From positions 1 to 64,000 of the forward strand of contig VBCA01000011.1 of NCBI GenBank assembly GCA_005881575.1: a stretch of DNA of 64,000 nt, in the 5' to 3' direction. The notes under the pieces were generated by a model. It saw only the letters and a list, made by a program, of their open reading frames with translations. It was not told the origin of the DNA and ran no database searches. This stretch comes from Betaproteobacteria bacterium. Lineage in GTDB: Bacteria > Pseudomonadota > Gammaproteobacteria > Burkholderiales > SG8-39. The position numbers and the translations under genes are program-made. Below, piece by piece: positions 52,993-61,821 of this stretch. Position 1 is the stretch's first letter, and each line of letters opens with the position of its first letter.

Positions 52993-54047
52993 AGATCCTC
53001 GTCTTGCGTGGCGACGGCATCGGGCCCGAGATCACCGCGGCGACCCTGGCCGTTCTCGATCGCGCCAATGTCCTGTTCAAACTGGGGCTCGAGTGGCAGC
53101 ACGAGGAGATCGGTTTCCCCGCCCTGAAGAAGGAGGGCACGACGCTCCCCGCGCGCGTACTGGAAGCGGCGCGCCTCTCGCACGGCGTGATCCTCGGCCC
53201 GCTCTCGACTTACGAGTACCCGGCGCGCGAAAAAGGCGGCGTCAACCCTTCGGCCGAGTTCCGCACCAAGCTCGATCTCTACGCCAACATCCGTCCCGCG
53301 AGATCGCGCCTCGGCGTCGGACTCACCGGCAAGCCCGTCGATCTGGTGATCTACCGCGAAAACACCGAAGGTTTTTACGCCGACCGCAACATGTACTCGG
53401 GAAGCGGCGAATTCATGCCGACCGAGGACATGGCGCTCGCGGTGCGCCGCGTCACCGCGAAGTGCTGCGAGCGCATCGCGCTGCGCGCCTTCGAGGCGGC
53501 GATGGCGCGCCGCAGGAAAGTCACGGCAGTCCACAAGGCCAATGTCTTCAGGATCTCGGACGGTTTGTACCTGCGCGAAGTGCGCAAGGTCGCGCAAGAG
53601 TTTCCCAAGGTGCAGCTCGAAGAGGTCATCGTCGACGCGATGGCGGCGCTCCTCCTGCGCGACCCGATGCGCTTCGACGTGATCGTCGCCGAGAACATGT
53701 ACGGTGACATCCTCTCCGACGAAGCGTCCGAGCTTTCCGGCGGGCTGGGCCTCGGCGGCTCGATCAACGCCGGGGACGAGCACTGCGTCGCGCAAGCGCA
53801 GCACGGCTCGGCACCCGACCTCGCGGGCAAGGACAAGGCGAATCCCGCCTCGCTCATCCTGTCGGCCGCCATGCTGCTCGAATGGATGGCCGCGCGACGC
53901 GGCAACGATGCGTTCGCTGCCGCAGCAAGGAATATCGACGCGGCGGTGGACGCGACCCTGAAGAACCCCGCAACACGCACTGCCGACCTCGGTGGGAAGA
54001 TCGGAACCCGGGAATTCGCAGAGGCCGTGGCGGCGAAGCTCGGATAG
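52989..54047 (+). CDS. Isocitrate/isopropylmalate-type beta-decarboxylating dehydrogenase
   Basis: A 352-residue NAD(P)-dependent metal enzyme of the isocitrate/isopropylmalate/tartrate dehydrogenase family. Motifs: LVLRGDGIGPEI, the substrate loop YRENTEGFYADRNMY, VHKANVFRISDG, and the metal-binding DVIVAENMYGDILSDEA. It lacks features that would separate leuB, icd or ttuC from this view. The start overlaps the Bug receptor stop. A role in tartrate, malate-like or other hydroxy-diacid catabolism is likely. Confidence 0.9.
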   Translation: MKILVLRGDGIGPEITAATLAVLDRANVLFKLGLEWQHEEIGFPALKKEGTTLPARVLEAARLSHGVILGPLSTYEYPAREKGGVNPSAEFRTKLDLYANIRPARSRLGVGLTGKPVDLVIYRENTEGFYADRNMYSGSGEFMPTEDMALAVRRVTAKCCERIALRAFEAAMARRRKVTAVHKANVFRISDGLYLREVRKVAQEFPKVQLEEVIVDAMAALLLRDPMRFDVIVAENMYGDILSDEASELSGGLGLGGSINAGDEHCVAQAQHGSAPDLAGKDKANPASLILSAAMLLEWMAARRGNDAFAAAARNIDAAVDATLKNPATRTADLGGKIGTREFAEAVAAKLG

Positions 54048-54092
54048 TCTCGTGCTATCCTATGCCGTTCCCTGCATCGGAAGGATTTTGCC

Positions 54093-54299
54093 ATGACACG
54101 GTTTATTTTCATCATCGCGGCCGCAGCGCTTACCGGCTGCGGAATCGAGACTGCGAGCACCGCGGCCACCGCCGCCGCGCTCAAGAAGCAGGAGCTCGAG
54201 CAAAGCAAGAAAACCCTGGAGCAGGCTCAGCAGAAGATCGGGCAGGCCATGGAGCAGGTGCAGCAGTCGCAGCAGTCGCGCGAGGCTTCGGGGCAATAA
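54093..54299 (+). CDS. Small coiled-coil lipoprotein
   Basis: A 68-residue protein. The signal peptide MTRFIFIIAAAALTGC has a lipobox with Cys16. The mature part is Ala-, Lys-, Glu- and Gln-rich with heptad-like spacing (KKQELEQSKKTLEQAQQKIGQAMEQVQQS), suggesting a short trimeric or dimeric coiled coil in the envelope, as in Lpp-like proteins. Function unknown. It lies 45 bases after the dehydrogenase gene. Confidence 0.75.
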   Translation: MTRFIFIIAAAALTGCGIETASTAATAAALKKQELEQSKKTLEQAQQKIGQAMEQVQQSQQSREASGQ

Positions 54300-54320
54300 C
54301 CCCTCGGTCAAGTACGTCAA

Positions 54321-54351
54321 GAAAAAAATCGGGGCGGATACTGTCCGCCCC
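54321..54351 (-). terminator. Intrinsic terminator for the secreted duplicated-domain protein
   Basis: On the minus strand an 8 bp GC-rich stem (GGGGCGGA/TCCGCCCC, loop CAGTA) at 54331-54351 is followed by a run of seven T (complement of 54322-54328). It lies about 35 bases after the stop of the minus-strand gene and is a good Rho-independent terminator. In the plus direction there is no T-tract. Confidence 0.8.
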
Positions 54352-54385
54352 GTGCCGGCCCAGCAAAGCAGATTCACCAAGTCTT

Positions 54386-55198
54386 TTAGTTACCCGGCAG
54401 CAGCTGCACGCAGCGCCCCAACAGTGTCTCGGGGCCGACCGGTTCCGGGTTCGCGAACCGGACAGAAATCCACGGATTGCCCCCGACCCCACCCAGCACC
54501 GGCTGCTTGGGGAACGAGAACGCAAACCCGTTCGACAAGAGCGACACGTCCGCCATCGCGACCGCCTCGTGCGGCGCGCCGGGCGCTCTCTGGTTTCTGA
54601 AGATGATCCGCGCCTTGATTCCCGGCGACACGCTCATCGACCCGCTCACATTGATGAAGGGCCCGGGATTGTTGGTGCAGTCGAGCGCCTGGACAAGGGC
54701 CTGCCCGACGACCGAAGCGCTGAAGTCAATGCTGGGAGCAAAGGAACCTTGAACGCAGCGGCCCAAGGGGACCTCGCCGCTCAGCGCCTGGCCGTTGGTA
54801 TCGACCAGCTGGATCGATATCCACGGGTTGCCACCGACCCCGGTGCCCGTACCGTCCGCGAAAGGATGCGAGGGCTGCTTGGGAATCCTGATGGTCGTTC
54901 CCGCCGCCACGGCCGTGACGGTTTGGATATCCTCCACAAGCGTATGGACATCTTTGTTGATGTTGTTTCTGAAGATCATTTGTACACTCATTCCCCCGAG
55001 AGTCACCGCCCCCTCGAAGTTGATCCACGGCCCGGGGGAGTTTTCGCAGTCGAACGTGGACACGATTGCCTGCAGGTTCATCGGCTCCGAGAAGCCTGCC
55101 GTGACCGCCTGCAGCGCGTGCGCCGCAGGGGCCAGTGTCAGACTCGTTACCACGCCTGCCGAAGCTGCCAGTCTTTTTAAATCAACTTTCATCATCAT
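54386..55198 (-). CDS. Secreted protein with an internal tandem duplication
   Basis: A 270-residue exported protein of no family I recognise. A signal peptide ends near AHALQ. The mature part contains two copies of a ~110-residue unit: DCENSPGPWINFEG ... MIFRNN ... IPKQP ... GVGGNPWISIQ ... LGRCVQ, and DCTNNPGPFINVSG ... IIFRNQ ... FPKQP ... GVGGNPWISVR ... LGRCVQ. Each copy has a Cys near its start and end, probably one disulfide. The start lies after AAGGGAG, and a strong terminator follows the gene. Possibly an adhesin-like or structural surface protein. Confidence 0.72.
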   Translation of the reverse strand: MMMKVDLKRLAASAGVVTSLTLAPAAHALQAVTAGFSEPMNLQAIVSTFDCENSPGPWINFEGAVTLGGMSVQMIFRNNINKDVHTLVEDIQTVTAVAAGTTIRIPKQPSHPFADGTGTGVGGNPWISIQLVDTNGQALSGEVPLGRCVQGSFAPSIDFSASVVGQALVQALDCTNNPGPFINVSGSMSVSPGIKARIIFRNQRAPGAPHEAVAMADVSLLSNGFAFSFPKQPVLGGVGGNPWISVRFANPEPVGPETLLGRCVQLLPGN

Positions 55199-55219
55199 CT
55201 CCCTTGTTAGTTAGTGATT

Positions 55220-55319
55220 GATAAGGGGATGGCGGCGTTTGCGCGACGCAGCATACTCAAGCGCCCTTGCCCGATACGCATATCAAACTTTCGCGCGACA
55301 CCTGGGACATCCCCTTATC
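55220..55319. repeat. 12 bp inverted repeat in the intergenic region
   Basis: GATAAGGGGATG (55220-55231) and CATCCCCTTATC (55308-55319) are perfect inverted copies 76 bp apart, upstream of the secreted protein gene. No convincing gene lies in 55199-55437. They could be a looped operator pair or the ends of a tiny element. Confidence 0.5.
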
Positions 55320-55437
55320 GACACGAAAATGAAGCGCGAATGGTTCCAGGCTTCGCATGGCTCGACCTGCCCATCGGCTTCGCACGAAGCCGTAACATGA
55401 ACGTGCTAGAACGCCGCGCGAGTGGCGGCGGGTAGGT

Positions 55438-57387
55438 CTACGTCCGCGTCACCACCGGCGCGTCGTCCACGGAAGGCTCGGGCTTCGCTTCGGTCCGCAT
55501 CTCGTCGATCGGCGGCTCTTCAGGCAGCTCGGTCTCCGTTTCCGTCGCGACGGCCTCGTGCGCGAGAAAGCCGCCTGACTGGTGCCGCCACAGCCTCTCG
55601 TAGTGGCCGCCCAGACGCAGCAGCTCCGCGTGCGTGCCCTGCTCGGCGATGCGGCCGGCCTCGAGCACGATCAAGCGGTCCATGCGCGCGATGGTGGACA
55701 GGCGGTGCGCGATCGCGATCACGGTCTTGCCTTCCATGAGGCCCAGCAGCTGCTCCTGGATGGCGAGCTCCACCTCGCTGTCCAGAGCCGAGGTCGCTTC
55801 GTCGAGCACGAGGATGGGCGCGTCTTTCAGGACCACGCGCGCGAGCGCCACGCGCTGGCGCTGCCCGCCCGAGAGCTTGACGCCGCGCTCGCCCACGTGG
55901 GCTTCGTAGCCTTTGCGGTCCTTCCAGTCCTGCAGCCCGACGATGAACTCGTGCGCCTGCGCCTTGCGCGCGGCCGCTTCGACCTGCACATCGCCCGCGC
56001 CGGGGCGGCCGTAGCGGATGTTGGCGGCGATCGAGCGATGCAGGAGCGAAGTGTCCTGCGTCACCATGCCGATCGCCGCCCGCAGGCTTTCCTGGGTCAC
56101 CTCGCCGATGTCCTGCCCGTCGATGCGGATGCGGCCCCGATCCAGCTCGTAGAAACGCAGCAGCAGGTTGACCAAGGTCGACTTGCCCGCGCCCGAGCGG
56201 CCGACGAGGCCCACGCGCTCGCCGGGACGAATCGTGAGGTTCAGGTGGTCGAACACGGGCTTGCCGTCGCGCCTGCCGTAGTTGAAGCTCAAGTCCTCGA
56301 AGCGGATCTCGCCGCGAGGCACGCGCAGCTCGCGTGCGCCGGGCCGGTCGCCCCCCGAATGCGGCACCGCGATCGTCTGCATTCCCTCCTGCACGACTCC
56401 GACGCTCTCGAAGATGCCGGTCACCTCCCAGCTCACCCAGCCGGCGACGTTGGCGATCTGCCAGGCGAGGGGCAAAGCGGTCGCCACGACGCCTGCGCTC
56501 ACCGCGCCTTGCGCCCACAGCCAGATGCCGATCGCGGCGGTGCCGGTGAGGAGCGCCGCGTTCATCAGCGAAAGCGAGAACATGAATTGCGAGATGAGGC
56601 GCATGTGTGCGCCGATCGCGCCCTGGTGCTCGTCGATCACCTCGCGCACGTACGCGTCCTCGTCGGCCAGCCGCGCGAAGAGCTTGACCGTGAGGATGTT
56701 CGTATAGCTGTCGACCACCCGCGCCATCACGTGCGAGCGCAGCTCCGAGCTCGTCTTCGCCAGGTCGCGCATGCGCGGCACGAAGTAGCGCAGGAACACG
56801 ATGTAACCGAGGAACCACGCGAGCGTCGGAAGGCCCAGGCGCCAGTCCGAGGCGGCCATCAGCGCAAAGGCGCTCACGCCGTAGACCGCGATGTACCAGA
56901 CCGCGCGTATGCTCGCCATCACGCTCTCGCGCAAAGCGTTGGCGGTCTGCATGACGCGGTTGGCGATGCGCCCGGCGAAATCGTTCTGGAAGAACGGCCA
57001 GCTCTGGCGCAGCACGTGCCAATGGCTCTGCCAGCGGATCATGCTGGTCACGCCCGGGATCAGCGCGTTTTGGCGAATCAGCATGTCGGCCAGATTGGCG
57101 AGCGGGCGGACGATGAGCACCAGCGCCACCATGCCGGCGAGCAGGGGCCACTGCTCGTCGAGCGCCGCCTGGCGGTCGGCGGCTCCCATGAGCGAAACCA
57201 GCTTGCCGATGAACACCGGGATCACCGTGTCGATCAACGCCACCGCGAGGCTGGTGACGAACATGAGCGCGTACCAGCCCTTGGTCTGGCGCACGAAGTG
57301 CCAGTAGAAGGCGAGCAGTCCCGCGGGCGGCTCGCCCGGACCCGTGCTCGCCGTTCCGCGAATGCGCGATTGGAGATACTTGAACAT
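55438..57387 (-). CDS. ABC exporter with fused ATPase (MsbA/McjD-like)
   Basis: A 649-residue half-transporter that would act as a homodimer. About six membrane helices occupy residues 25-330. The ATPase has Walker A GRSGAGKST, signature LSGGQRQR, Walker B ILVLDEATSALD and the IAHRLST switch. The C-terminal tail is acidic. Likely substrates are lipids, drugs or peptides. It stands alone, facing the lectin-like gene. Confidence 0.92.
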   Translation of the reverse strand: MFKYLQSRIRGTASTGPGEPPAGLLAFYWHFVRQTKGWYALMFVTSLAVALIDTVIPVFIGKLVSLMGAADRQAALDEQWPLLAGMVALVLIVRPLANLADMLIRQNALIPGVTSMIRWQSHWHVLRQSWPFFQNDFAGRIANRVMQTANALRESVMASIRAVWYIAVYGVSAFALMAASDWRLGLPTLAWFLGYIVFLRYFVPRMRDLAKTSSELRSHVMARVVDSYTNILTVKLFARLADEDAYVREVIDEHQGAIGAHMRLISQFMFSLSLMNAALLTGTAAIGIWLWAQGAVSAGVVATALPLAWQIANVAGWVSWEVTGIFESVGVVQEGMQTIAVPHSGGDRPGARELRVPRGEIRFEDLSFNYGRRDGKPVFDHLNLTIRPGERVGLVGRSGAGKSTLVNLLLRFYELDRGRIRIDGQDIGEVTQESLRAAIGMVTQDTSLLHRSIAANIRYGRPGAGDVQVEAAARKAQAHEFIVGLQDWKDRKGYEAHVGERGVKLSGGQRQRVALARVVLKDAPILVLDEATSALDSEVELAIQEQLLGLMEGKTVIAIAHRLSTIARMDRLIVLEAGRIAEQGTHAELLRLGGHYERLWRHQSGGFLAHEAVATETETELPEEPPIDEMRTEAKPEPSVDDAPVVTRT

Positions 57388-57481
57388 GAGGAATAGACGG
57401 TTCGCCTGCGGTGTTATCCTAGTTTGCCGCAGATTGCGCGCATTGTTAAATGAAGGATTTCCCCATCAAAGGAGGAGACAG

Positions 57482-58162
57482 ATGAAGACGGTTACACGCG
57501 TTTCCCTGGCAGCAGCCGTTGCGCTGGCGCTGGGCTCGTGCGCAGGCATGCAATCGCAGCAGGGTGGCATGTCGTTTTTCGTCAGCAGCGTAGGCTCGGG
57601 AAAAGGAGCCGACCTCGGGGGCCTCGAGGGCGCCGACCAGCATTGCCAGTCGCTCGCGAAGGCCGTGGGTTCAGGCGGCCGCACCTGGCACGCCTATCTC
57701 AGCACTACGGGCACTCCCGGGTACCCGGGCGTGAACGCCCGCGACCGCATCGGGAGCGGCCCGTGGCAGAACGCCAAGGGCGTCGTCGTCGCAAGCAACG
57801 TCGATCAGCTGCACGGCGCGAACAATCTCACCAAGGAAACCGCGCTGAACGAAAAAGGCGAGATGGTCAACGGCCGCACCGAGAAACCGAACATGCACGA
57901 CATGCTGACCGGCTCGACGCGGGATGGCCGCGCGATCACGAGCAGCGAGGATACGACCTGCAGCAACTGGACCACCAGCGGCGCCGGAGCCGCGATGCTC
58001 GGGCACCACGACCGCCAGGGCCTGCGCGACGACGACGCGTCCAAGTCCTGGAATTCCTCGCACCTGTCCCGCCCGAGCAAGGAAGGCGCCCCCGGCTGCA
58101 GCCAAGCGGCGCTGCAAGGCACGGGCGGTAACGGATTGTTCTACTGCTTCGCCGCGAACTAG
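57482..58162 (+). CDS. Lectin-like lipoprotein
   Basis: A 226-residue exported protein. The signal MKTVTRVSLAAAVALALGSC has a lipobox Cys20. The mature part resembles bacterial lectin or endostatin-like domains: GADLGGLEGADQHCQSLA, TWHAYLSTTG, NARDRIGSGPW, a central TCSNWTTSG and a C-terminal GLFYCFA with conserved Cys. Members bind carbohydrates or are of unknown role. The ATG has GGAGG nearby. It is convergent with the large lipoprotein gene, 30 bases apart. Confidence 0.7.
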   Translation: MKTVTRVSLAAAVALALGSCAGMQSQQGGMSFFVSSVGSGKGADLGGLEGADQHCQSLAKAVGSGGRTWHAYLSTTGTPGYPGVNARDRIGSGPWQNAKGVVVASNVDQLHGANNLTKETALNEKGEMVNGRTEKPNMHDMLTGSTRDGRAITSSEDTTCSNWTTSGAGAAMLGHHDRQGLRDDDASKSWNSSHLSRPSKEGAPGCSQAALQGTGGNGLFYCFAAN

Positions 58163-58192
58163 TTCTCCGTTCGCAAGGAAATCCGAGCGCCG

Positions 58193-60313
58193 TCAGTTCG
58201 CGAGCGGATCCGGGCGGAGCTGGAACTTCAGGACCTTCGACCGGGTGCCTTTACCGCCCTCGACGTGGAACGGAGCCCGGGTGGCATAGGTCGACCACAG
58301 GGCCCTTCCCTTCCAGCCGGCGCCCGGGTCGTCGATGCGGCCATCGAGCCCCTTCGCGTAAAAACCCATGGGGTACGGCACGCGGAGAATCACGAATTTC
58401 CCGTCCTTGAGCGCAAGCAGCGCGTCGTTGGCGTTGCCAGTCGCGATCGGCACGTCCTTGCCCAGGCCGAAAGTGTCGTGCTGATCCACCCACGAGTAAT
58501 AGCTCGCCTCGGCGCTGCCCGAGTCGGTCACGCCCTTCAACTGCGGTCCGGGGAACGGATAGAGCGTCCAGCCTTCGGGGCAGTGCTTGCCCGTGGCGCT
58601 CGGGCCGTTGAGCGGTCCCTTGCACTTGCGCCGGTCGAAACTCGCGAAATGTCCGCTCGCGAGCGGCGCCCAGACGACGCCTTTGCGATCGATGTCCATG
58701 CCGCGCGGCGAATAGCCGGGGAACGGCGGCTCGAACACTTCGGTGAGCGCCGTCTCCGGCGGATTCGATCCCGGATTCACGCGAATGATGAAACCCGGGT
58801 AACCGAGCACCGATCCCCAGATGGAGCCGTCAACCGGGCTCGGGGCGAGTCCGTAGAAACCGGCCACGATGCGCTTGTCCTTCTTCGGATCGATCGGATC
58901 GTTCGGCCCCACGTAATCGTCGCGCCTGCCGTTGCCGTTGGTGTCCAGAATGAACGGGGTCCAGCCTTGCGCCTTCTGCTCGTCGCCGGTCTCCTCGAAC
59001 ACCCTTCTGTTGAGCCACCCGAGGACCTCGTTCGCCGCGCCGCCTGAGCTCGCCCACAGAGTGTTGTTTGCATCCTCGGCGAAGTACAGATGATGCGTGC
59101 CGAAGCAGGTGTCGATGAGGGTGAACCTTCCGGTTTTCGGATCGTATTGGGAGAGCTGGCGGTTGGAGCGTTCGACGGGAAAGATCTTCGCCGAGGGATG
59201 ATCCGAGCCTTTCCCGCAGAAGGCCGGGTTGGCCGGCCCCCGCACGCGCGAGGTGAACCAGACCCTGCCCTTCTCGTCGAGCATCGGGTTGTGCGGGCTC
59301 GTCTGGCTGTCCCAGATCGGCTCCGCTCCCCAGTACGCAGACGGCGCCATCGGGTTGTTCTTCGTCGAGGGCGTCTTCGGATCGCGGACCGGCACTTTCA
59401 TTTCGCTCGCCGTATGCCGCACGGGATCCAGGACCGGCACGAAATCCGTGCTCTCCTCGGTCGCCCCGTAAATCAGTCCGTAAGCATTGACCGTGGGATT
59501 GCGCTTGTCGCTCGAGATCTCGTCGTGCAGGTAGGCAGTGGGGCGGCTCCAGTCCCACAGGCTGATGACGACATTGCGCTCCAGGCCTTGCGGCCGTTCA
59601 GGCCTCGAGGCGGGCAGCTCGCCCGCGGCGATCCGATCGGTCCAATCGGCAAATTGACCGAGCATCCGCTGAGCGTCGAACCTGCCGATGTTGTTCGTCA
59701 TGTTGGTCATGGCCTGGCCGGAAGCGATGCGCCGCGCCCAGGCTTCGACCGAGGAATTGAAATGGCCGAGCTCCTTCGGAATGGTACGCGTCGCCTTGTT
59801 GCCGAGCTGGTGGCAGGTGTAGCAACCGTCGGTCTTCGTGAGATCGAGCCATTGACCTTGATTGGCCGCTTTTCCTATCGGGAATTCGTTTCTCTCCGGG
59901 ACCTTCAGCATCGAATACCAGTAGATCGCCGGGTAGTACTGCGCCGCCGCTGCCGCGCTCGGCGCCACGACTGCGGTCAGATCGAGAATCCTCCCGGGCG
60001 CGGCCTGCACCTTGGGCGAGTCGACCAGCCCGTAGCCGCGCACCCATACGCTGTAGTTGGCTTTCGGAAGCTCGGGGATCAGGTAGCGCCCGCGGTCGTC
60101 GGTGACCACGATCTTCGCGAATTTGGTCGGGAGATCGTTCGTCTCCGCGATCACCCAGACTCCGGCCTCGGGCCCGTTCGCACCCGTCACGATCCCGGCA
60201 AGATCGCTTTCGCCGATGCCGGCGGCCTGCGAGGCGCCCGGTGGAACCTGGCACGCCGCCAATAGGAGGGAAACACCTACGACCATCAGGTATGAGAATC
60301 TTGTCGTCGTCAT
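58193..60313 (-). CDS. Large lipoprotein with a carboxypeptidase-like domain, one haem-c site and a beta-propeller
   Basis: A 706-residue exported protein. The signal YLMVVGVSLLLAAC gives a lipoprotein Cys21. Next comes a carboxypeptidase-regulatory-like beta domain (DLAGIVTGANGPEAGVWVIAE, then DDRGRYLIPELPKANYSV), then a single haem-c motif CYTCH with a possible distal ligand, and a long repeat region typical of Vgb-type propellers (GRVWFTSRVRG, KIVVTD-like strands, GMDIDRKGVVWAPLASGHFASFD). It probably binds or oxidises a substrate at the cell surface and passes electrons through the haem. The exact activity is unknown. Confidence 0.78.
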   Translation of the reverse strand: MTTTRFSYLMVVGVSLLLAACQVPPGASQAAGIGESDLAGIVTGANGPEAGVWVIAETNDLPTKFAKIVVTDDRGRYLIPELPKANYSVWVRGYGLVDSPKVQAAPGRILDLTAVVAPSAAAAAQYYPAIYWYSMLKVPERNEFPIGKAANQGQWLDLTKTDGCYTCHQLGNKATRTIPKELGHFNSSVEAWARRIASGQAMTNMTNNIGRFDAQRMLGQFADWTDRIAAGELPASRPERPQGLERNVVISLWDWSRPTAYLHDEISSDKRNPTVNAYGLIYGATEESTDFVPVLDPVRHTASEMKVPVRDPKTPSTKNNPMAPSAYWGAEPIWDSQTSPHNPMLDEKGRVWFTSRVRGPANPAFCGKGSDHPSAKIFPVERSNRQLSQYDPKTGRFTLIDTCFGTHHLYFAEDANNTLWASSGGAANEVLGWLNRRVFEETGDEQKAQGWTPFILDTNGNGRRDDYVGPNDPIDPKKDKRIVAGFYGLAPSPVDGSIWGSVLGYPGFIIRVNPGSNPPETALTEVFEPPFPGYSPRGMDIDRKGVVWAPLASGHFASFDRRKCKGPLNGPSATGKHCPEGWTLYPFPGPQLKGVTDSGSAEASYYSWVDQHDTFGLGKDVPIATGNANDALLALKDGKFVILRVPYPMGFYAKGLDGRIDDPGAGWKGRALWSTYATRAPFHVEGGKGTRSKVLKFQLRPDPLAN

Positions 60314-60444
60314 GTTTTCGCTCCTCGAGAGATGCAGCAAAGACCCGAAAGTCCACAATTATGCCGCCAAACAGGAATGGCGACGAGCGGGGTCCTGTAA
60401 TACCATCTGCGCGCGTCTATCGAAGTTTGAAAAGGAGGAACGAC

Positions 60445-60942
60445 ATGTCAAAGCCGATTCGTGTGATGGCGCTTGCGCTCGTTGCGATGCTGTTTTCTTC
60501 CGCTGCAGCCGGCCAGGGTTTCGACCTGAGGCGGCTTTTCTTCGGCGCCGGGGTGAGCCAGAACATGGTTTCCGGCCTGGATGACGGTACAGGCCTCCAG
60601 GTTTTCGGCGGCTACAATTTCCCGGCCATAGTGCGAAACTTCTACGTCGACGCGGAAGCCGGGTACATGGATACCGGAAAATTCAAGAGGAGCGGGTGCA
60701 CCGGAACCTTTTGCAATACGAGCGCCAGCGGCTTGTGGACGAGCGGCGTCGCGCGGTACCTGGTGGCGCCCAACGTGGAGCTGATCGGCCGCGCCGGCCT
60801 GGATTTCGGCGACGACGACGGTCTCCTGTTCGGCATAGGGGCCGGATACATCGTGAATAAGAATCTGAAGCTGCGCCTCGAGTTTGTCGCGCGCGACCAC
60901 GTGGATTCGCTGCAGTTCAACGCCGTTTTCTATCCCTGGTAA
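60445..60942 (+). CDS. Small outer-membrane beta-barrel protein
   Basis: A 165-residue protein with a signal peptide (VMALALVAMLFSSAAAGQ) and alternating hydrophobic strands ending in FNAVFYPW, where the aromatic C-terminal residue marks an outer-membrane protein. It resembles small OmpW/OmpA-barrel families with eight strands. Cys residues in SGCTGTFCN may form a surface-loop disulfide. The ATG at 60445 follows AAGGAGG. It is divergent from the large lipoprotein gene across 131 bases. Confidence 0.78.
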   Translation: MSKPIRVMALALVAMLFSSAAAGQGFDLRRLFFGAGVSQNMVSGLDDGTGLQVFGGYNFPAIVRNFYVDAEAGYMDTGKFKRSGCTGTFCNTSASGLWTSGVARYLVAPNVELIGRAGLDFGDDDGLLFGIGAGYIVNKNLKLRLEFVARDHVDSLQFNAVFYPW

Positions 60943-60993
60943 CCGCAGCTTCGAACTACCATGTCGCACGCGAGTCCCGAAGGAGCGTCTATC

Positions 60994-61821
60994 ATGCCAG
61001 ACGATTCGAAAGTCAGACCCGAATCCGATTACGACGTCCTGTACCGCATCATGACCACGCGCATGAGCGTGCGCCGCATCAGGCCCGATCCCATCCCCGA
61101 AGAGTACGTGGATAAGATCCTCGAGGCGGGCCGCTGGGCGATGTCCGGGGCGAACGGCCAACCCTGGGAGTATCTCGTCATCAAGGACCCGAAGAAGAAG
61201 AAAGATCTCTACGACGCCTTCCAAGATACCAATCAGGAGTTCTGCTTCTGGATGGAGCAGATGCGGCCCTTCGAGCTGCGCCACCCCGCCTTCCAGGTGA
61301 AGGGGGACGACCTCAAGGACGAGTGGCAGAAGATCAGGAACAGCACCGGCGGGCAGCAGCGCCGCCCCTGGCACGAGGCCCCGGTGGTGATCGTGGTGCT
61401 GGGCGACGGACGCAGGCAATGGGCGACGGTGAACGCCGCTTTCACTTTCGGGCGGCACGCGAGCCATTTCACCGACGGCCTGGCGAACACCTGCACGCAC
61501 ATGCAGCTCGCGATCGCCTCGCTCGGGCTGGGCTCGCACTGGGGAACGGTTCATATCCAGGAGCCGCTGAAGCGCGTTCTCGGCGTGCCCGATCTGATCG
61601 ATGTCTACCTCATCATCTCGGTCGGCTTCGCCGACATCGAGAGAAAGCCCGGCGTGAGGCGCGATTTGAAGGAGCTCGTGCACCGCGAGACCTACGACAT
61701 GTCCAAGTTCATGTCGAACGAGGACATCATCGACTACCTCTACGAGCTGCGCGGCAAGACGATGTTCCGCTACCACCTGAAAGACAGCCTGCTGCCGGGC
61801 GCGGGCGGCAAGAAGAGCTGA
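60994..61821 (+). CDS. Nitroreductase family protein
   Basis: A 275-residue flavoprotein of the NADH oxidase/nitroreductase fold. MTTRMSVRRIRPDPIPEEYVDKILEAGRWAMSGANGQPWEYLV is the FMN-binding start; LANTCTHMQLAIASLGLGSHWG and YLIISVGFAD follow. It would reduce nitro groups, quinones or enones with NAD(P)H. I chose the ATG at 60994 with GAAGGAG upstream; an ATG at 60961 is possible. The stop overlaps the Bug receptor start by one base. Confidence 0.86.
   Translation: MPDDSKVRPESDYDVLYRIMTTRMSVRRIRPDPIPEEYVDKILEAGRWAMSGANGQPWEYLVIKDPKKKKDLYDAFQDTNQEFCFWMEQMRPFELRHPAFQVKGDDLKDEWQKIRNSTGGQQRRPWHEAPVVIVVLGDGRRQWATVNAAFTFGRHASHFTDGLANTCTHMQLAIASLGLGSHWGTVHIQEPLKRVLGVPDLIDVYLIISVGFADIERKPGVRRDLKELVHRETYDMSKFMSNEDIIDYLYELRGKTMFRYHLKDSLLPGAGGKKS

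Noticed and set aside
55214-55435. 73-residue frame upstream of the ABC exporter
   Set aside because: No ribosome-binding site, domain or signal is visible, and it includes the inverted repeat.
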